Origin: CAVQMB01 sp963713445
Lineage (GTDB): Bacteria > Pseudomonadota > Gammaproteobacteria > Competibacterales > Competibacteraceae
Length of the DNA: 64,000 nt
Direction of reading: 5' to 3'
Assembly (NCBI GenBank): GCA_963713445.1
Contig: CAVQMB010000002.1
Location: 186,001-250,000 of the forward strand
In this document: piece after piece, positions 14,810-24,470 of the stretch
Layout: each line of letters opens with the position of its first letter
How positions within the stretch are numbered: the first letter of the stretch is position 1
The notes under the pieces: model-generated
Told to the model about the DNA's origin: nothing
Database searches by the model: none
Seen by the model: only the letters and a program-made list of their open reading frames with translations
Translations under genes and position numbers: made by a program

Positions 14810-16105
14810 ATGGCTGTGGCGTTTCTGAAGATGTGGGCACTGCTGGTGGGTTTAATGGTGATCGCCGCCCTTGCCCGGGCCGATGATCTATCGCTCTACA
14901 CGCCGGTCGAACTCACCGCCATCTATCATTTGTCGCCGTTGCCCAAGCCACCGCCGGATTCCACCGACCGGGTGGCGGATAACCCCCAAGCCGCGCGTTT
15001 GGGGCAGTTCTTGTTCTTTGATCCACAACTTTCGGGCAATGGCCGGGTTTCCTGCGCGAGCTGCCATCAGCCGGACCACGGTTTCGCCGACGCCCGGCCA
15101 CTGGCGCAAGGGTTGGCACGCGGTACCCGGAATACGCCAACGGTGCTGGATGCCGCCTTCAACCGCTGGTTTTTCTGGGATGGCCGCGCCGACTCGCTGT
15201 GGTCGCAGGCCTTACAACCGCTGGAAAATCCGCGGGAAGCTGGCGGGGACCGGCTACATATCGCCCATGTGATCGACCAGAATCTGCCATTACGAAAAGC
15301 TTACCAGCGGGTGTTCGGCCGCTTACCCCCACTAGCCGACCAGACCCGGTTTCCGGCCCACGGACGGCCTGTTTCAAATGAGCCGCAGGCATCGCTGGAG
15401 CACGCCTGGCGGCGCATGACGGCAGCCGACCGGCGCGCCGTAAATCGCGTGTTCAGCAACGTCGGCAAGGCCTTAGAGGCCTATGAACGCCGGCTGGTGC
15501 GTGGCCATTCGCCGTTCGATGTCTATGTGACCGGACTGAAGACCGATGATCCGCAGGATCAGGCGGCTATTTCGGAGAAAGCCAAGCGGGGCCTCGGGTT
15601 GTTCATTGGTGTAGCGCATTGCGACCTCTGTCATTCCGGGCCTGAACTCAGCGATGGCGAGTTTCACAACCTGGGCCTGCCGCTGCCGCCGCGGGCGCCG
15701 CTGGACAAGGGCCGGGAAGCCGGGATTCACGCTGTCCTGGCGGATGTGTTCAACGGCATCGGGCCCTACAGCGATCAGCCGGACGGAGCCGCCCGGAAAA
15801 AACTCACCCTGCTGCCCGATTCAGCAACCATGCTCGGCAGTTTCAAGACTCCCAGTCTGCGCAACGTGGCCCTGACCGCGCCCTACATGCACGATGGCCG
15901 GTTTGCCAGCCTGCGTGCGGTGGTGCAGTTTTACGGTGGCGGCAAGAACACGGTCCGCGGGCGGCTGGTCGGGTCGCGCGATCCCACGGTCAACATTATT
16001 CCCCGCCTATCGCCGGACCAGATTGCCGATGTGGTGGCTTTTCTTCGGTCGCTGACCGGCGCGCCATTGCCGCGTGTATTGACCCAGCCGCCAGCGCGGC
16101 CTTAG
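14810..16105 (+). CDS. Di-heme cytochrome c peroxidase / MauG family protein
   Basis: A 431-residue periplasmic protein with a signal peptide of about 24 residues ending ALARA. Two c-type heme sites are seen: CASCH (Cys83, Cys86, His87) and CDLCH (Cys272, Cys275, His276). The surrounding LGQFLFFDPQLSGNGRVSC, RNTPTVLDAAFN, FWDGRADSL and FKTPSLRNVALTAPYMHDG blocks mark the bacterial cytochrome c peroxidase/MauG superfamily. The likely role is peroxide reduction with electrons from a small cytochrome or HiPIP. At 431 residues it is longer than classical CcpA, so a MauG-like role is possible. The ATG at 14810 follows GTGGGG; earlier in-frame starts add no sensible signal peptide. Confidence 0.88.
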   Translation: MAVAFLKMWALLVGLMVIAALARADDLSLYTPVELTAIYHLSPLPKPPPDSTDRVADNPQAARLGQFLFFDPQLSGNGRVSCASCHQPDHGFADARPLAQGLARGTRNTPTVLDAAFNRWFFWDGRADSLWSQALQPLENPREAGGDRLHIAHVIDQNLPLRKAYQRVFGRLPPLADQTRFPAHGRPVSNEPQASLEHAWRRMTAADRRAVNRVFSNVGKALEAYERRLVRGHSPFDVYVTGLKTDDPQDQAAISEKAKRGLGLFIGVAHCDLCHSGPELSDGEFHNLGLPLPPRAPLDKGREAGIHAVLADVFNGIGPYSDQPDGAARKKLTLLPDSATMLGSFKTPSLRNVALTAPYMHDGRFASLRAVVQFYGGGKNTVRGRLVGSRDPTVNIIPRLSPDQIADVVAFLRSLTGAPLPRVLTQPPARP

Positions 16106-16134
16106 CCGATGGCGTTTGGTGTCGCGCCGGTGGT

Positions 16135-16572
16135 TTAACCGGTCGCGGACATCTGAAAGGCTCCATCCAGCACGTAATCGGGCCGATAGGCGAAATGCGG
16201 CCGGTCCTCCCGCCGGGTGACCCCACTGAGTACCAGTACCGTCGTGATCTCCGACTCGACTCCGGCGACGATGTCGGTGTCCATGCGGTCGCCGACGATG
16301 ACGGTTTCCTCGCGCTGGCAGCCCAGCCGCTTGAGGGCGTGGCACATAATGAGCGGATTGGGTTTGCCAACAAAATAGGCTTTGCAGCCGATGACCAGTT
16401 CTATTGGTGCAATCAGGGCACCGGTCGCTGGGGTGATGCCGCGTTCCGTCCTGAGCCACTCGACGAACGCCGGGATGCCGGGCAACAGCCGGTTGCCGTG
16501 GTATATCACCCCGTCCATATTGCAGATGAAGCCCTGGCAGCGACGCAAAGCTTCCATCGGTGGCTTACTCAT
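16135..16572 (-). pseudogene. Decayed NagD-type HAD phosphatase lacking its cap domain
   Basis: The 145-residue product starts like a class IIA HAD phosphatase (MDGVIYHGNRLLPGIPAFVE) and ends like one (KAYFVGKPNPL, IVGDRMDTDIVAGVESE, VLVLSGVT). The central part of about 100 residues, including motif II (usually LTNN) and the cap, is missing: the reading passes from FVEWL straight to TERGITPATGAL. The first motif reads CNMDGV, with Asn where the nucleophilic Asp is expected. Both changes should destroy phosphatase activity. The frame stays open and the start overlaps the end of roxA by eight bases, so it may still be translated. Confidence 0.8.
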
Positions 16573-17728
16573 CTTCGTCGAACAGCAGTGTGCCGTTGTT
16601 GATCAGCGTCAGCAGCAGCGTGGCACCGGCCGAATGGGTTAGCGCGGGGACCAGTTCGCTGCCCGCATAGTGCTGCCGCCGGCACAGCAGCTCACCCAGC
16701 CAAGCCAGGTTGGACGGCAGCGGAAAGGATCGGCCGTCGGCGAATAACTCGAGCGAGTGGTCGCGATTGGGGTGGTACAGCAGACGGCTACCCGGATGCC
16801 GGCAGAGAGCGCTGGCGGTGTTCAGGATCCGCACTAGTGCGTCCCGGCCCAGAGGCGGCTCCAGCGGTGCGGGTTCGAACTCGGGCCTGGTTTCGCTCAG
16901 ATAACAGCCCAGCCAGTTCTGCAACTGGTCACGGTTCCACTCCAGGGCTCCAGCCAACATCTGTCCGACCTGGTCCAAGGTGTGGTCATCTACGATGCCC
17001 GGGTTGCGGGCCGGGTGCAGATAGGGGTCGGTGTAACGGATACTGTTGTCGGCTCGGGCCAGCAGGTGATCTGCGAAACTGGCCAGCAGGTCTTGTTGGC
17101 CGGGTGCGCGAAAACCGATCGAGTAGGTCATCCCGGGCTCCAGTGCAACGCCGTAATGGGCCAGCCGGGGAGGCAGGTAGAGCATGTCACCCGGTTCCAG
17201 GATCCATTCCCGTTCAGGCTGGAAGTGGCGCAGTATACGCAGCGCCGTATCGTCGCGGAAATTGTCAGCGGCGACCGGCTGATCGCTCAACTGCCAGCGT
17301 TTGCGACCCAGTCCCTGCAGCAGAAACACGTCGTAATCGTCCCAGTGTGGCCCAACTGAGCCGTGTTCGGGCGCGTAGCTGAGCTGCAGGTCGTCGATCC
17401 GCCAGTCCGGAATAAACCGGAATGGCTCCAGCAACCCGGCCAGTTCCGGCAGGTGTTTCTCCACATCAGAGACCAGCAGGGTCCAGTGGCCGACCGGCAG
17501 GCCCAGGAAGTCGGCCTCGGTGAACGGACCCTGGAGAAGCGTCCAGGGTGAGTCGCCATGCTCCAACACCAGCCGTGCACTGACACCGTCCTCACAGGCC
17601 AGACCGGCCAGTTCCTCTGGGCTCAGCGGATCGGTGAAATCCGGCCATGCCTGGCGCACCAGAAGCGGTTGCTTCTGCCAGTATTCAGCCAGAAACCTGG
17701 CCGGGTCCAGTCCGCCCAGCAATTGCAT
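16565..17728 (-). CDS. roxA: Ribosomal protein uL16 arginine 3-hydroxylase (RoxA/YcfD)
   Basis: A 387-residue JmjC-type oxygenase that uses Fe(II), oxygen and 2-oxoglutarate to hydroxylate an arginine of ribosomal protein uL16. The iron triad is His128 and Asp130 (GPHWDDYDVFLLQG) and His191 (PRLAHYGVAL). The N-terminal RFLAEYWQKQPLLVRQA and the winged-helix-like C-terminal part agree with YcfD, and so does length. It follows purB by 19 bases in a minus-strand operon and needs oxygen for catalysis. Confidence 0.94.
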   Translation of the reverse strand: MQLLGGLDPARFLAEYWQKQPLLVRQAWPDFTDPLSPEELAGLACEDGVSARLVLEHGDSPWTLLQGPFTEADFLGLPVGHWTLLVSDVEKHLPELAGLLEPFRFIPDWRIDDLQLSYAPEHGSVGPHWDDYDVFLLQGLGRKRWQLSDQPVAADNFRDDTALRILRHFQPEREWILEPGDMLYLPPRLAHYGVALEPGMTYSIGFRAPGQQDLLASFADHLLARADNSIRYTDPYLHPARNPGIVDDHTLDQVGQMLAGALEWNRDQLQNWLGCYLSETRPEFEPAPLEPPLGRDALVRILNTASALCRHPGSRLLYHPNRDHSLELFADGRSFPLPSNLAWLGELLCRRQHYAGSELVPALTHSAGATLLLTLINNGTLLFDEDE

Positions 17729-17747
17729 GATGTATGCCTCAAGAAGC

Positions 17748-19118
17748 CTAAATGCGGCGTGCCTGCTCGGCGGCGTTGCCGGTGTATCCGGCCGGGGTCA
17801 GTGCCAGTAGTCGGGCTTTGGCCGTTTCCGGGAGTTGCAGGTTCTCGATGAACGCAGTCAGTCGAGCTTGGTCGATCCGCTGCCCACGGGTCAAGTCCTT
17901 GAGCTTCTCGTAGGGCTGTTCGATGCCGTAACGGCGCATCATCGTCTGCACGGCCTCGGCCAGTACCTCCCAGTTGCTGTCCAGGTCGGCGGCCAACCGC
18001 TGATCGTCGACTGCCAGCTTGCCGAGGCCCCTGAGGCAGGATTGATACGCCAGCACGGCGTGGCTGAACCCAGTGCCGGCAGCGCGTAATGCAGTGGAGT
18101 CGCTGAGGTCGCGTTGCCAGCGCGAGACCGGCAGTTTCTGCGCCAGGTGGTCGAGCACGGCGTTGGCCAGGCCGAGATTGCCCTCGGCGTTTTCGAAGTC
18201 TATCGGATTGACCTTGTGGGGCATGGTCGAGGAGCCGATCTCTCCGGCGACTGTCTGCTGGCGAAAATAGCCGACCGAGATGTAGCCCCACAGGTCACGG
18301 CACAAGTCCAGTACCACGGTATTGAGTCGGATGGCGGCATGGAACAGTTCGGCCAGATAGTCGTGCGGTTCAATCTGCGTTGTATAGGGGTTCCAGTCCA
18401 GGCCGAGCCGCTCATGGACGAAACGTGCCGCCAGTTCGGGCCAGTCGACTTCCGGGTAAGCGATGTGATGTGCATTGTAGTTGCCGACTGCGCCATTCAG
18501 CTTGCCGCGAATGGCTATGCCGGCGAACTGGCTGCGCTGGCGCTCGAGCCGGTAGAGCACATTGGCCAGTTCCTTACCTACTGTGGTCGGCGAGGCCGGC
18601 TGGCCGTGGGTTCGCGCCAGCATGGGCCGGGCGGCGTGCTCGTGGGCCATGGCACGCAAGCGCTCAATCAGCTGATCGAGCAGCGGTAACACATGCTGGT
18701 CGCGGGCTTCACGCAGCATCAGCGCGTAGGCGAGATTGTTGATGTCCTCAGAGGTACAGGCGAAGTGGATGAATTCCTGCACCGCAGCGAGTTCCGGGTG
18801 ATCGGCGATACGTTCCTTGAAGAAATATTCGACCGCCTTGACGTCATGGTTGGTGGTGGCCTCGATGGCCTTTATGCGGGTGGCATCTTCGGCGTTGAAG
18901 CCGCTGACAATCGCATCCAGCCGGTCGTGTGCGGCCGCACTGAGGGCCGGTACTTCGGCGATGGCGGGTTCGGCGGCCAGGGCCTGAAGCCAGCGCACCT
19001 CCACCGTAACCCGCTGGCGGATAAGGCCGTATTCGCTGAAAACGGCACGCAGTGTCGCGGTCTTGCTGCCGTAGCGGCCGTCGAGGGGGGAAATCGCAGT
19101 CAGTTCGGTGAGTTCCAT
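17748..19118 (-). CDS. purB: Adenylosuccinate lyase
   Basis: A 456-residue enzyme, the same length as E. coli PurB, that releases fumarate from SAICAR and from adenylosuccinate in purine synthesis. The signature GSSTMPHKVNPIDFENAEGN (residues 295-314) contains the flexible catalytic serine, and the THGQ motif (170-173) contains the catalytic His171. TSEDINN (122-128) is the third conserved block. It lies nine bases after the NRDE gene and 19 before roxA. Confidence 0.98.
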   Translation of the reverse strand: MELTELTAISPLDGRYGSKTATLRAVFSEYGLIRQRVTVEVRWLQALAAEPAIAEVPALSAAAHDRLDAIVSGFNAEDATRIKAIEATTNHDVKAVEYFFKERIADHPELAAVQEFIHFACTSEDINNLAYALMLREARDQHVLPLLDQLIERLRAMAHEHAARPMLARTHGQPASPTTVGKELANVLYRLERQRSQFAGIAIRGKLNGAVGNYNAHHIAYPEVDWPELAARFVHERLGLDWNPYTTQIEPHDYLAELFHAAIRLNTVVLDLCRDLWGYISVGYFRQQTVAGEIGSSTMPHKVNPIDFENAEGNLGLANAVLDHLAQKLPVSRWQRDLSDSTALRAAGTGFSHAVLAYQSCLRGLGKLAVDDQRLAADLDSNWEVLAEAVQTMMRRYGIEQPYEKLKDLTRGQRIDQARLTAFIENLQLPETAKARLLALTPAGYTGNAAEQARRI

Positions 19119-19127
19119 TGAGATTGG

Positions 19128-19907
19128 CTAAGTCCGGGGGCATACCGACGCTAATCCATCGGGTGCCGTTTGCAGTTGAAACCGGCGTATGATGCCGGAC
19201 GCGGCATCGCGTTCGGCCAGTTCGGCGGTGCCATCGGCGTCCAGCAGCAGTACGCTGGAGCTGCGTGTGCCGTAGTGCTCGCCGCAGATGAAGATGGGCG
19301 CAAGCTGGCGCTCGCGATCCACCCCGACACCCGTATCGGGCAACGTCTGATCGGGTGGTTGGGTGCGGTCGCCCAGCAGCTCGAACAGCGCGTCCAGCTG
19401 CGGTTCGGCAAGCGCCGCCGCCAGTCGTTCCTTGCCGCGTTCGACTTTGGGCCACGGGCGATCCAGTTCGGCGTTGCTGAGTCCGTACAGGCCCGCCACA
19501 AGACGTCGAGGAGCACCGGCGTAGCTGCTGAAATAGTGTAAGCCGCTGGCGTCACCGAGCAGTAAGTTGAAACCGTTGTAGTCGTCCGCCCGAGGCTGGA
19601 TATCCGCCAGATATCCCGTGGCCGGCTGCTCACCGAGCAGGAATCCGCTGACCAGTGCACCGCGCGAGGGCGCGTCCGGCCGTCGCCGCGCCGGATCACG
19701 CACATTGGTCAGCGCTGCGAAGCGGCCGCTTCGGCTCAGGCCTAGCCAGGTCCCGCCCGCAATCTGGTCCCGACCCGCCAGAACAGTTGGTGCATCGGGC
19801 CAGAATGCCAGCGGTGCGCTGGGGCGCTGATAGAATTCATCGCGGTTGGCAGCCAGCACCAGCGGGTAGTGAGGATGCTGATGCCAGGCGAACAGAATCA
19901 GACACAT
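19128..19907 (-). CDS. NRDE (TANGO2-like) family protein
   Basis: A 259-residue protein starting MCLILFAW with AANRDEFYQRP soon after; the NRDE tetrad names the family. GGTWLGLSRSGRFAALTNVR is the second conserved block. The eukaryotic homologue TANGO2 has been linked to heme handling and lipid metabolism, but the bacterial role is not settled. The initial Met-Cys resembles N-terminal nucleophile hydrolases, in which Cys2 would be catalytic. It is the first gene of a purB-roxA operon and is divergent from prlC. Confidence 0.9.
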   Translation of the reverse strand: MCLILFAWHQHPHYPLVLAANRDEFYQRPSAPLAFWPDAPTVLAGRDQIAGGTWLGLSRSGRFAALTNVRDPARRRPDAPSRGALVSGFLLGEQPATGYLADIQPRADDYNGFNLLLGDASGLHYFSSYAGAPRRLVAGLYGLSNAELDRPWPKVERGKERLAAALAEPQLDALFELLGDRTQPPDQTLPDTGVGVDRERQLAPIFICGEHYGTRSSSVLLLDADGTAELAERDAASGIIRRFQLQTAPDGLASVCPRT

Positions 19908-20026
19908 CGGGGGTTGTCGTCGCGGCCGTTGGACTCCATTTTACAGTGGTGACATGCTTTACGCGTAGCGTTCGCCCTCATCTCCGACTATGCCGTACCG
20001 CTGAAACCCATTTATCGAGTGTCGCG

Positions 20027-22066
20027 ATGACCAATCCCTTACTGGAAGCTTACGTTCTGCCGCCGTTTGGCGCCATCCGTGCCGAGCATGTGGCGCCCGC
20101 AATCGACCAGATTCTGGCTGGCAACCGGGCCGCCGTCGAGGAGCTGCTGGCGGCCAGCACCCATTATACCTGGGATAACCTGGTGGCCCCGCTGGATGAA
20201 CTGGAGGACCGCCTGCAGCGGGCCTGGTCACCGGTCAGTCATCTTAACGCCGTATTGAACTCGGAGTCGTTGCGCCAAGCCTACAACGCCTGCCTGTCCA
20301 AACTGACCGATTACGCCACCGAACTGGGTCAGCACCCAAGCCTTTACGCTGCCTACCGGCAGATCGCTGACGGCCCGGAATACCAGCGGCTGGACCACGC
20401 TCAACGCCGCGCCATCGACAACACATTGCGCAACTTCCAGCTGGCCGGCGTGGCCCTGCCGAGCATGCGGAAGGCCCGCTACAAGGCCGTGCTGCAGCGG
20501 CTGGCCGAGCTCGGCTCACAATTTCAGGATAACGTCCTGGACGCCACTCAGGCTTGGGCGTTGCATCTGACCGATGAAAGTCGCCTAGCCGGACTACCCG
20601 ATTCTGCCCGTGCATTGCTGCGCCAGAACGCTGAGCGTCAGCAGCTCGACGGCTGGTTGCTGAATCTCGACGTGCCCTGTTACCAAGCGGTACTGAATTA
20701 CGCCAACGATCGGTCGTTACGTGAGGCTCTGTACACGGCATACGCGACCCGGGCATCGGATCAGGGACCGGATGCCGGCCGCTGGGACAACTCACCGGTC
20801 ATGGCCGAGATCCTGGCATTGCGCCATGAGGCGGCGCAACTGCTGGGCTTCCGCGACTATGCAGAGTACTCGCTGGCAACCAAGATGGCGGATACGCCGG
20901 CCCAGGTGCTGGATTTCCTCGATAGTCTAGCGCGGCGGTCGCGGCCTCAGGCTGAACGTGAGCTGGCCGAGATGGCGGCGTTCGCCCGCATCCGGTATGG
21001 GATAGAGGAGCTGCAGCCCTGGGATGTACGGTACTACAGTGAGAAACTGCGGCTGCATCGCTATAAGGTCTCGCCAGAGGAGTTACGGCCGTATTTCCCG
21101 GAACCGCAAGTGTTATCCGGGCTATTCGCGGTCGCCGAGCGGCTCTACGGTATCCGTTTCGAACCGGCGGCTGAGATGCCGGTATGGCATCCGGAGGTCC
21201 GTGGCTACCGGGTGCTGGACCAAACCGGGTCGGCATGCGGTGGACTTTATCTCGACCTGTATGCGCGCAGCGGCAAGCGCGGCGGTGCCTGGATGGACAA
21301 CGCTATCAACCGGCGCCGGATCGCGGCTGGCGTGCAGCTGCCGGTGGCGTATCTGGTCTGCAATCTGACACCGCCGGTGGGCGAGACTCCGGCGCTGTTC
21401 AGCCACGACGAAGTGATGACCCTGTTCCACGAGTTCGGGCATGGCTTGCACCACCTGCTGACCCGGATCGATTATGCGGCGGTGTCGGGCATCAACGGGG
21501 TGGAGTGGGATGCGGTCGAATTGCCCAGTCAGTTCATGGAAAACTGGTGCTGGCAGCGCGAGGCGCTGGATCTGATCGGACGCCATTACCAGACCGGGGC
21601 CGCGCTGCCCGATGCGCTGTTCCAGCGTATGCAGGCGGCCCGCAATTTTCAGTCCGCCATGGACATGATCCGCCAACTTGAATTCGCGCTGTTCGATTTC
21701 CGCCTGCATCGGGACTATGACCCAGCCCGAGGGGCCCGTATCCAATCGACACTGAACGCTGTGCGCGACCGGGTCGCAGTATTGCAACCGCCTGCCTGGA
21801 ACCGCTTCGCCAACAGCTTCATGCACATCTTCAGCGGCGGTTATGCCGCTGGCTATTACAGCTACAAGTGGGCCGAGGTGCTGGCGGCCGATGCCTTCGC
21901 CCGGTTTGAGGACGATGGCATTTTCGATCCGCATGCCGGGACCGCGTTCCGGCGTGAGATACTGGAAGTCGGCGGTTCGCGCCCGGCTTTGGTCAGCTTC
22001 AAGGCGTTTCGCGGCCGCGAGCCCCACATCGAGCCGCTGTTGCGTCACAGCGGCATTACCGCCTGA
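20027..22066 (+). CDS. prlC: Oligopeptidase A (M3 metallopeptidase)
   Basis: A 679-residue cytoplasmic zinc peptidase that degrades short peptides, including cleaved signal peptides. The zinc site is HEFGH (residues 468-472) with Glu498 in WDAVELPSQFME as third ligand. The C-terminal YKWAEVLAADAFARF and HIFSGGYAAGYYSY blocks bind substrate in M3 peptidases. The ATG at 20027 gives the E. coli length. The frame is open far upstream antisense to the NRDE gene, which I treat as chance. Confidence 0.96.
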   Translation: MTNPLLEAYVLPPFGAIRAEHVAPAIDQILAGNRAAVEELLAASTHYTWDNLVAPLDELEDRLQRAWSPVSHLNAVLNSESLRQAYNACLSKLTDYATELGQHPSLYAAYRQIADGPEYQRLDHAQRRAIDNTLRNFQLAGVALPSMRKARYKAVLQRLAELGSQFQDNVLDATQAWALHLTDESRLAGLPDSARALLRQNAERQQLDGWLLNLDVPCYQAVLNYANDRSLREALYTAYATRASDQGPDAGRWDNSPVMAEILALRHEAAQLLGFRDYAEYSLATKMADTPAQVLDFLDSLARRSRPQAERELAEMAAFARIRYGIEELQPWDVRYYSEKLRLHRYKVSPEELRPYFPEPQVLSGLFAVAERLYGIRFEPAAEMPVWHPEVRGYRVLDQTGSACGGLYLDLYARSGKRGGAWMDNAINRRRIAAGVQLPVAYLVCNLTPPVGETPALFSHDEVMTLFHEFGHGLHHLLTRIDYAAVSGINGVEWDAVELPSQFMENWCWQREALDLIGRHYQTGAALPDALFQRMQAARNFQSAMDMIRQLEFALFDFRLHRDYDPARGARIQSTLNAVRDRVAVLQPPAWNRFANSFMHIFSGGYAAGYYSYKWAEVLAADAFARFEDDGIFDPHAGTAFRREILEVGGSRPALVSFKAFRGREPHIEPLLRHSGITA

Positions 22067-22145
22067 TACCCACGGGTATCTCATGTCGCCACTTCCCGAG
22101 GCAGGCTATAATGCGTCTGGAAGCAATATATTCCGGGTTGTGAGT

Positions 22146-23423
22146 ATGAATGATGCGGACAGCGAATCGGCCACGGTAGTCGAGTACATGGCTGCAGTGG
22201 GCCGGCAGGCGCGAGCTGCTAGCCGTGTGATCGCGAGGGCCCAAACTGGCATGAAGAACGCAGCCCTGGCTGCCGTGGCCATGGCTATCGAAGACGCTAG
22301 TGATGCGTTGCGGGCAGCCAATGCCGAAGATCTGCGGGCTGGCCGGGATGCCGGGCTGGACCCGGCGCTGTTGGATCGGTTGGAACTGACGCCAGCGCGG
22401 ATCGACGCGATGGTGCAGGGTTTGCGTGAGATCGCGGCTCTACCCGATCCGGTCGGCGCTATCAGCGATCTCAACTACCGCCCCAGCGGGATCCAGGTCG
22501 GGCGTATGCGAGTGCCTTTGGGCGTGATCGGTATCATCTATGAGTCGCGCCCCAATGTCACTGTCGATGCCGCTGGGTTGTGTCTGAAAGCTGGCAACGC
22601 GGTAATCCTACGTGGCGGTTCCGAGGCGATCCATTCCAACCGGGCGTTGGCGCGTTGCATTGAGACGGGGCTGGAACAGGCCGGACTACCGGGCAGCGTA
22701 GTGCAACTGGTGGCGACCACCGACCGTGCCGCGGTCGGCGAAATGATTCGGATGGATCGTTTTGTCGATGTTATCGTGCCGCGTGGTGGTCGCAGCCTGA
22801 TCGAGCGCGTCAGCCGTGAAGCCCGGGTGCCCGTTATCAAGCACCTGGACGGAAACTGTCACGTTTATATCGACGACAAGGCCGATCTGGCCAAGGCGGT
22901 GGCGGTGGCGGTCAACGCCAAGTGCCGCCGCTTCGGCATCTGCGGGGCCATGGAGACCCTGTTGGTGGCGGCGGGAGTGGCCGGCCGGGTTTTGCCGGAG
23001 CTGGCCCGAGAATACCGCGAGCGTGGCGTTGAGCTGCGAGGCTGTGAACGGACCCGCGATATCATCGATTGTCATGCCGCAACACAGCAGGATTGGGCCA
23101 CCGAATATCTGGCACCGATTCTCGCCATCCGGGTGGTCGACGATCTGGATCAGGCCATGGCCCACATCGCTGAGTTCGGTTCTCAGCATACCGACGCCAT
23201 CCTCACCGAGGATTATGGCCGGGCTCGCCGGTTTCTGTGCGAGGTCGATTCGGCTTCGGTGATGGTCAATGCGTCGACCCAATTCGCCGACGGCTTCGAG
23301 TATGGTCTGGGTGCTGAAATCGGCATTTCCACCGACAAGCTGCATGCCCGCGGCCCGGTCGGCCTGGAGGGGTTGACTACCCGGAAATTCGTGGTGCTGG
23401 GTGACGGCCAGGTACGGGTCTGA
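22146..23423 (+). CDS. proA: Gamma-glutamyl phosphate reductase
   Basis: A 425-residue NADPH enzyme that reduces gamma-glutamyl phosphate to the semialdehyde in proline synthesis. The catalytic cysteine is Cys266 in FGICGAMETLL. The GVIGIIYESRPNVT and LKAGNAVILRGGSEA blocks form the cofactor site. It is followed at once by nadD, as in many gammaproteobacteria, and begins a run of closely packed genes down to yhdP. proB is not in the window. Confidence 0.97.
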   Translation: MNDADSESATVVEYMAAVGRQARAASRVIARAQTGMKNAALAAVAMAIEDASDALRAANAEDLRAGRDAGLDPALLDRLELTPARIDAMVQGLREIAALPDPVGAISDLNYRPSGIQVGRMRVPLGVIGIIYESRPNVTVDAAGLCLKAGNAVILRGGSEAIHSNRALARCIETGLEQAGLPGSVVQLVATTDRAAVGEMIRMDRFVDVIVPRGGRSLIERVSREARVPVIKHLDGNCHVYIDDKADLAKAVAVAVNAKCRRFGICGAMETLLVAAGVAGRVLPELAREYRERGVELRGCERTRDIIDCHAATQQDWATEYLAPILAIRVVDDLDQAMAHIAEFGSQHTDAILTEDYGRARRFLCEVDSASVMVNASTQFADGFEYGLGAEIGISTDKLHARGPVGLEGLTTRKFVVLGDGQVRV

Positions 23424-24102
23424 GGCCGGGTTGCCCAGCCTCGGCCAGCCGGTCGGCCTGTTAGGCGGGACGTTCGATCCCGTTCATCACGGCCACCTGC
23501 GTATCGCGCTCGAGGTGTTGGAGGTGCAGCGCCTCGCTGAGATGCGGCTGCTGCCATGCCGGTTGCCGCCGCATCGCGAGATGCCGGTAGCGACACCGGA
23601 GCAGCGTCTGATTATGCTGCGGCGAGCGGTGCAGGGGCAGGCCGGGTTTCGCATCGACGACCGTGAGCTGAGTCGCCGGGGGCCATCGTACACGGTCGAT
23701 ACGCTGCGTTCGCTGCGTGCCGAACTACCAACCTCACCTTTGTGTCTGCTGATTGGGCAGGACGCTTTTGCCGAGTTGCACCGCTGGAATCGCTGGCGTC
23801 AGTTGTTCGAACTGGCACATGTGATTGTGTTGGCGCGACCGGGTGCCTCGCTTGAACTCGCCCCGCCCTTGCGCGCGCAGCTCGAACGGCGACGCCTGCG
23901 CGACGGCTGTGAGCTGCGGCAGGCGGTGGCCGGCGGCATCTTGTTTCAGAATGTCACCCAACTTGAAATATCCGCCACCCGGATCCGGCAGTTGTTGGCC
24001 TGTGCTCGCTCGCCACGCTATCTGCTGCCGGAATCGGTCTACGCTTATATCCACGAACTAGGCCTGTACCGGGACCAAGCCGGTCCGGTGGCCGCAGACT
24101 AG
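23401..24102 (+). CDS. nadD: Nicotinate-nucleotide adenylyltransferase
   Basis: A 233-residue enzyme joining nicotinate mononucleotide and ATP to give deamido-NAD. The nucleotidyltransferase motif GGTFDPVHHGHLR and the C-terminal ISATRIRQLL are both present. No ATG fits. The GTG at 23401 overlaps proA by 23 bases; a TTG at 23431, preceded by GAGG, is an equally possible start that gives 223 residues and a more usual N-terminus. Confidence 0.94.
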   Translation: MTARYGSEAGLPSLGQPVGLLGGTFDPVHHGHLRIALEVLEVQRLAEMRLLPCRLPPHREMPVATPEQRLIMLRRAVQGQAGFRIDDRELSRRGPSYTVDTLRSLRAELPTSPLCLLIGQDAFAELHRWNRWRQLFELAHVIVLARPGASLELAPPLRAQLERRRLRDGCELRQAVAGGILFQNVTQLEISATRIRQLLACARSPRYLLPESVYAYIHELGLYRDQAGPVAAD

Positions 24103-24110
24103 ATGACCGC

Positions 24111-24464
24111 ATGGAACTTGAACTACTGAAAGACACTGTTATCAAGGCTCTGGAAGACGTCAAGGCCAAGGATATCCAGGTATTGGATGTGCGTCCCCAG
24201 GCCAGCTTCACCGACGTCATGATCGTTGCCAGCGGCAATTCGACCCGCCAGGTCAAGGCGCTGGCCGACAGGGTTGTCGAAGCCTGCCGCGAGGCCGGCG
24301 TCCGACCGGTGGGTATCGAGGGCGATCGTGAAGGTGAATGGGTCCTTATCGATCTGGGTGATGTGGTGGTGCACGTGATGCTGCCCGATATCCGTGCCTT
24401 TTACAATCTGGAAAAGCTCTGGAGCGTTGGCAGTCCGGCCCGGCACGATCCAGCTACCGGCTGA
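24111..24464 (+). CDS. rsfS: Ribosomal silencing factor RsfS
   Basis: A 117-residue protein that binds ribosomal protein uL14 and keeps the subunits apart when nutrients are short. The motifs DVMIVASGNSTRQVKALAD, EGDREGEWVLIDLGDVVVH and MLPDIRAFYNLEKLW are characteristic. It lies eight bases after nadD and six before rlmH, the standard order. Confidence 0.97.
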   Translation: MELELLKDTVIKALEDVKAKDIQVLDVRPQASFTDVMIVASGNSTRQVKALADRVVEACREAGVRPVGIEGDREGEWVLIDLGDVVVHVMLPDIRAFYNLEKLWSVGSPARHDPATG

Positions 24465-24470
24465 ATTACG

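Noticed and set aside
21122..22084. 320-codon open frame antisense to prlC
   Set aside because: Shadow of prlC codons, no domain or ribosome site.
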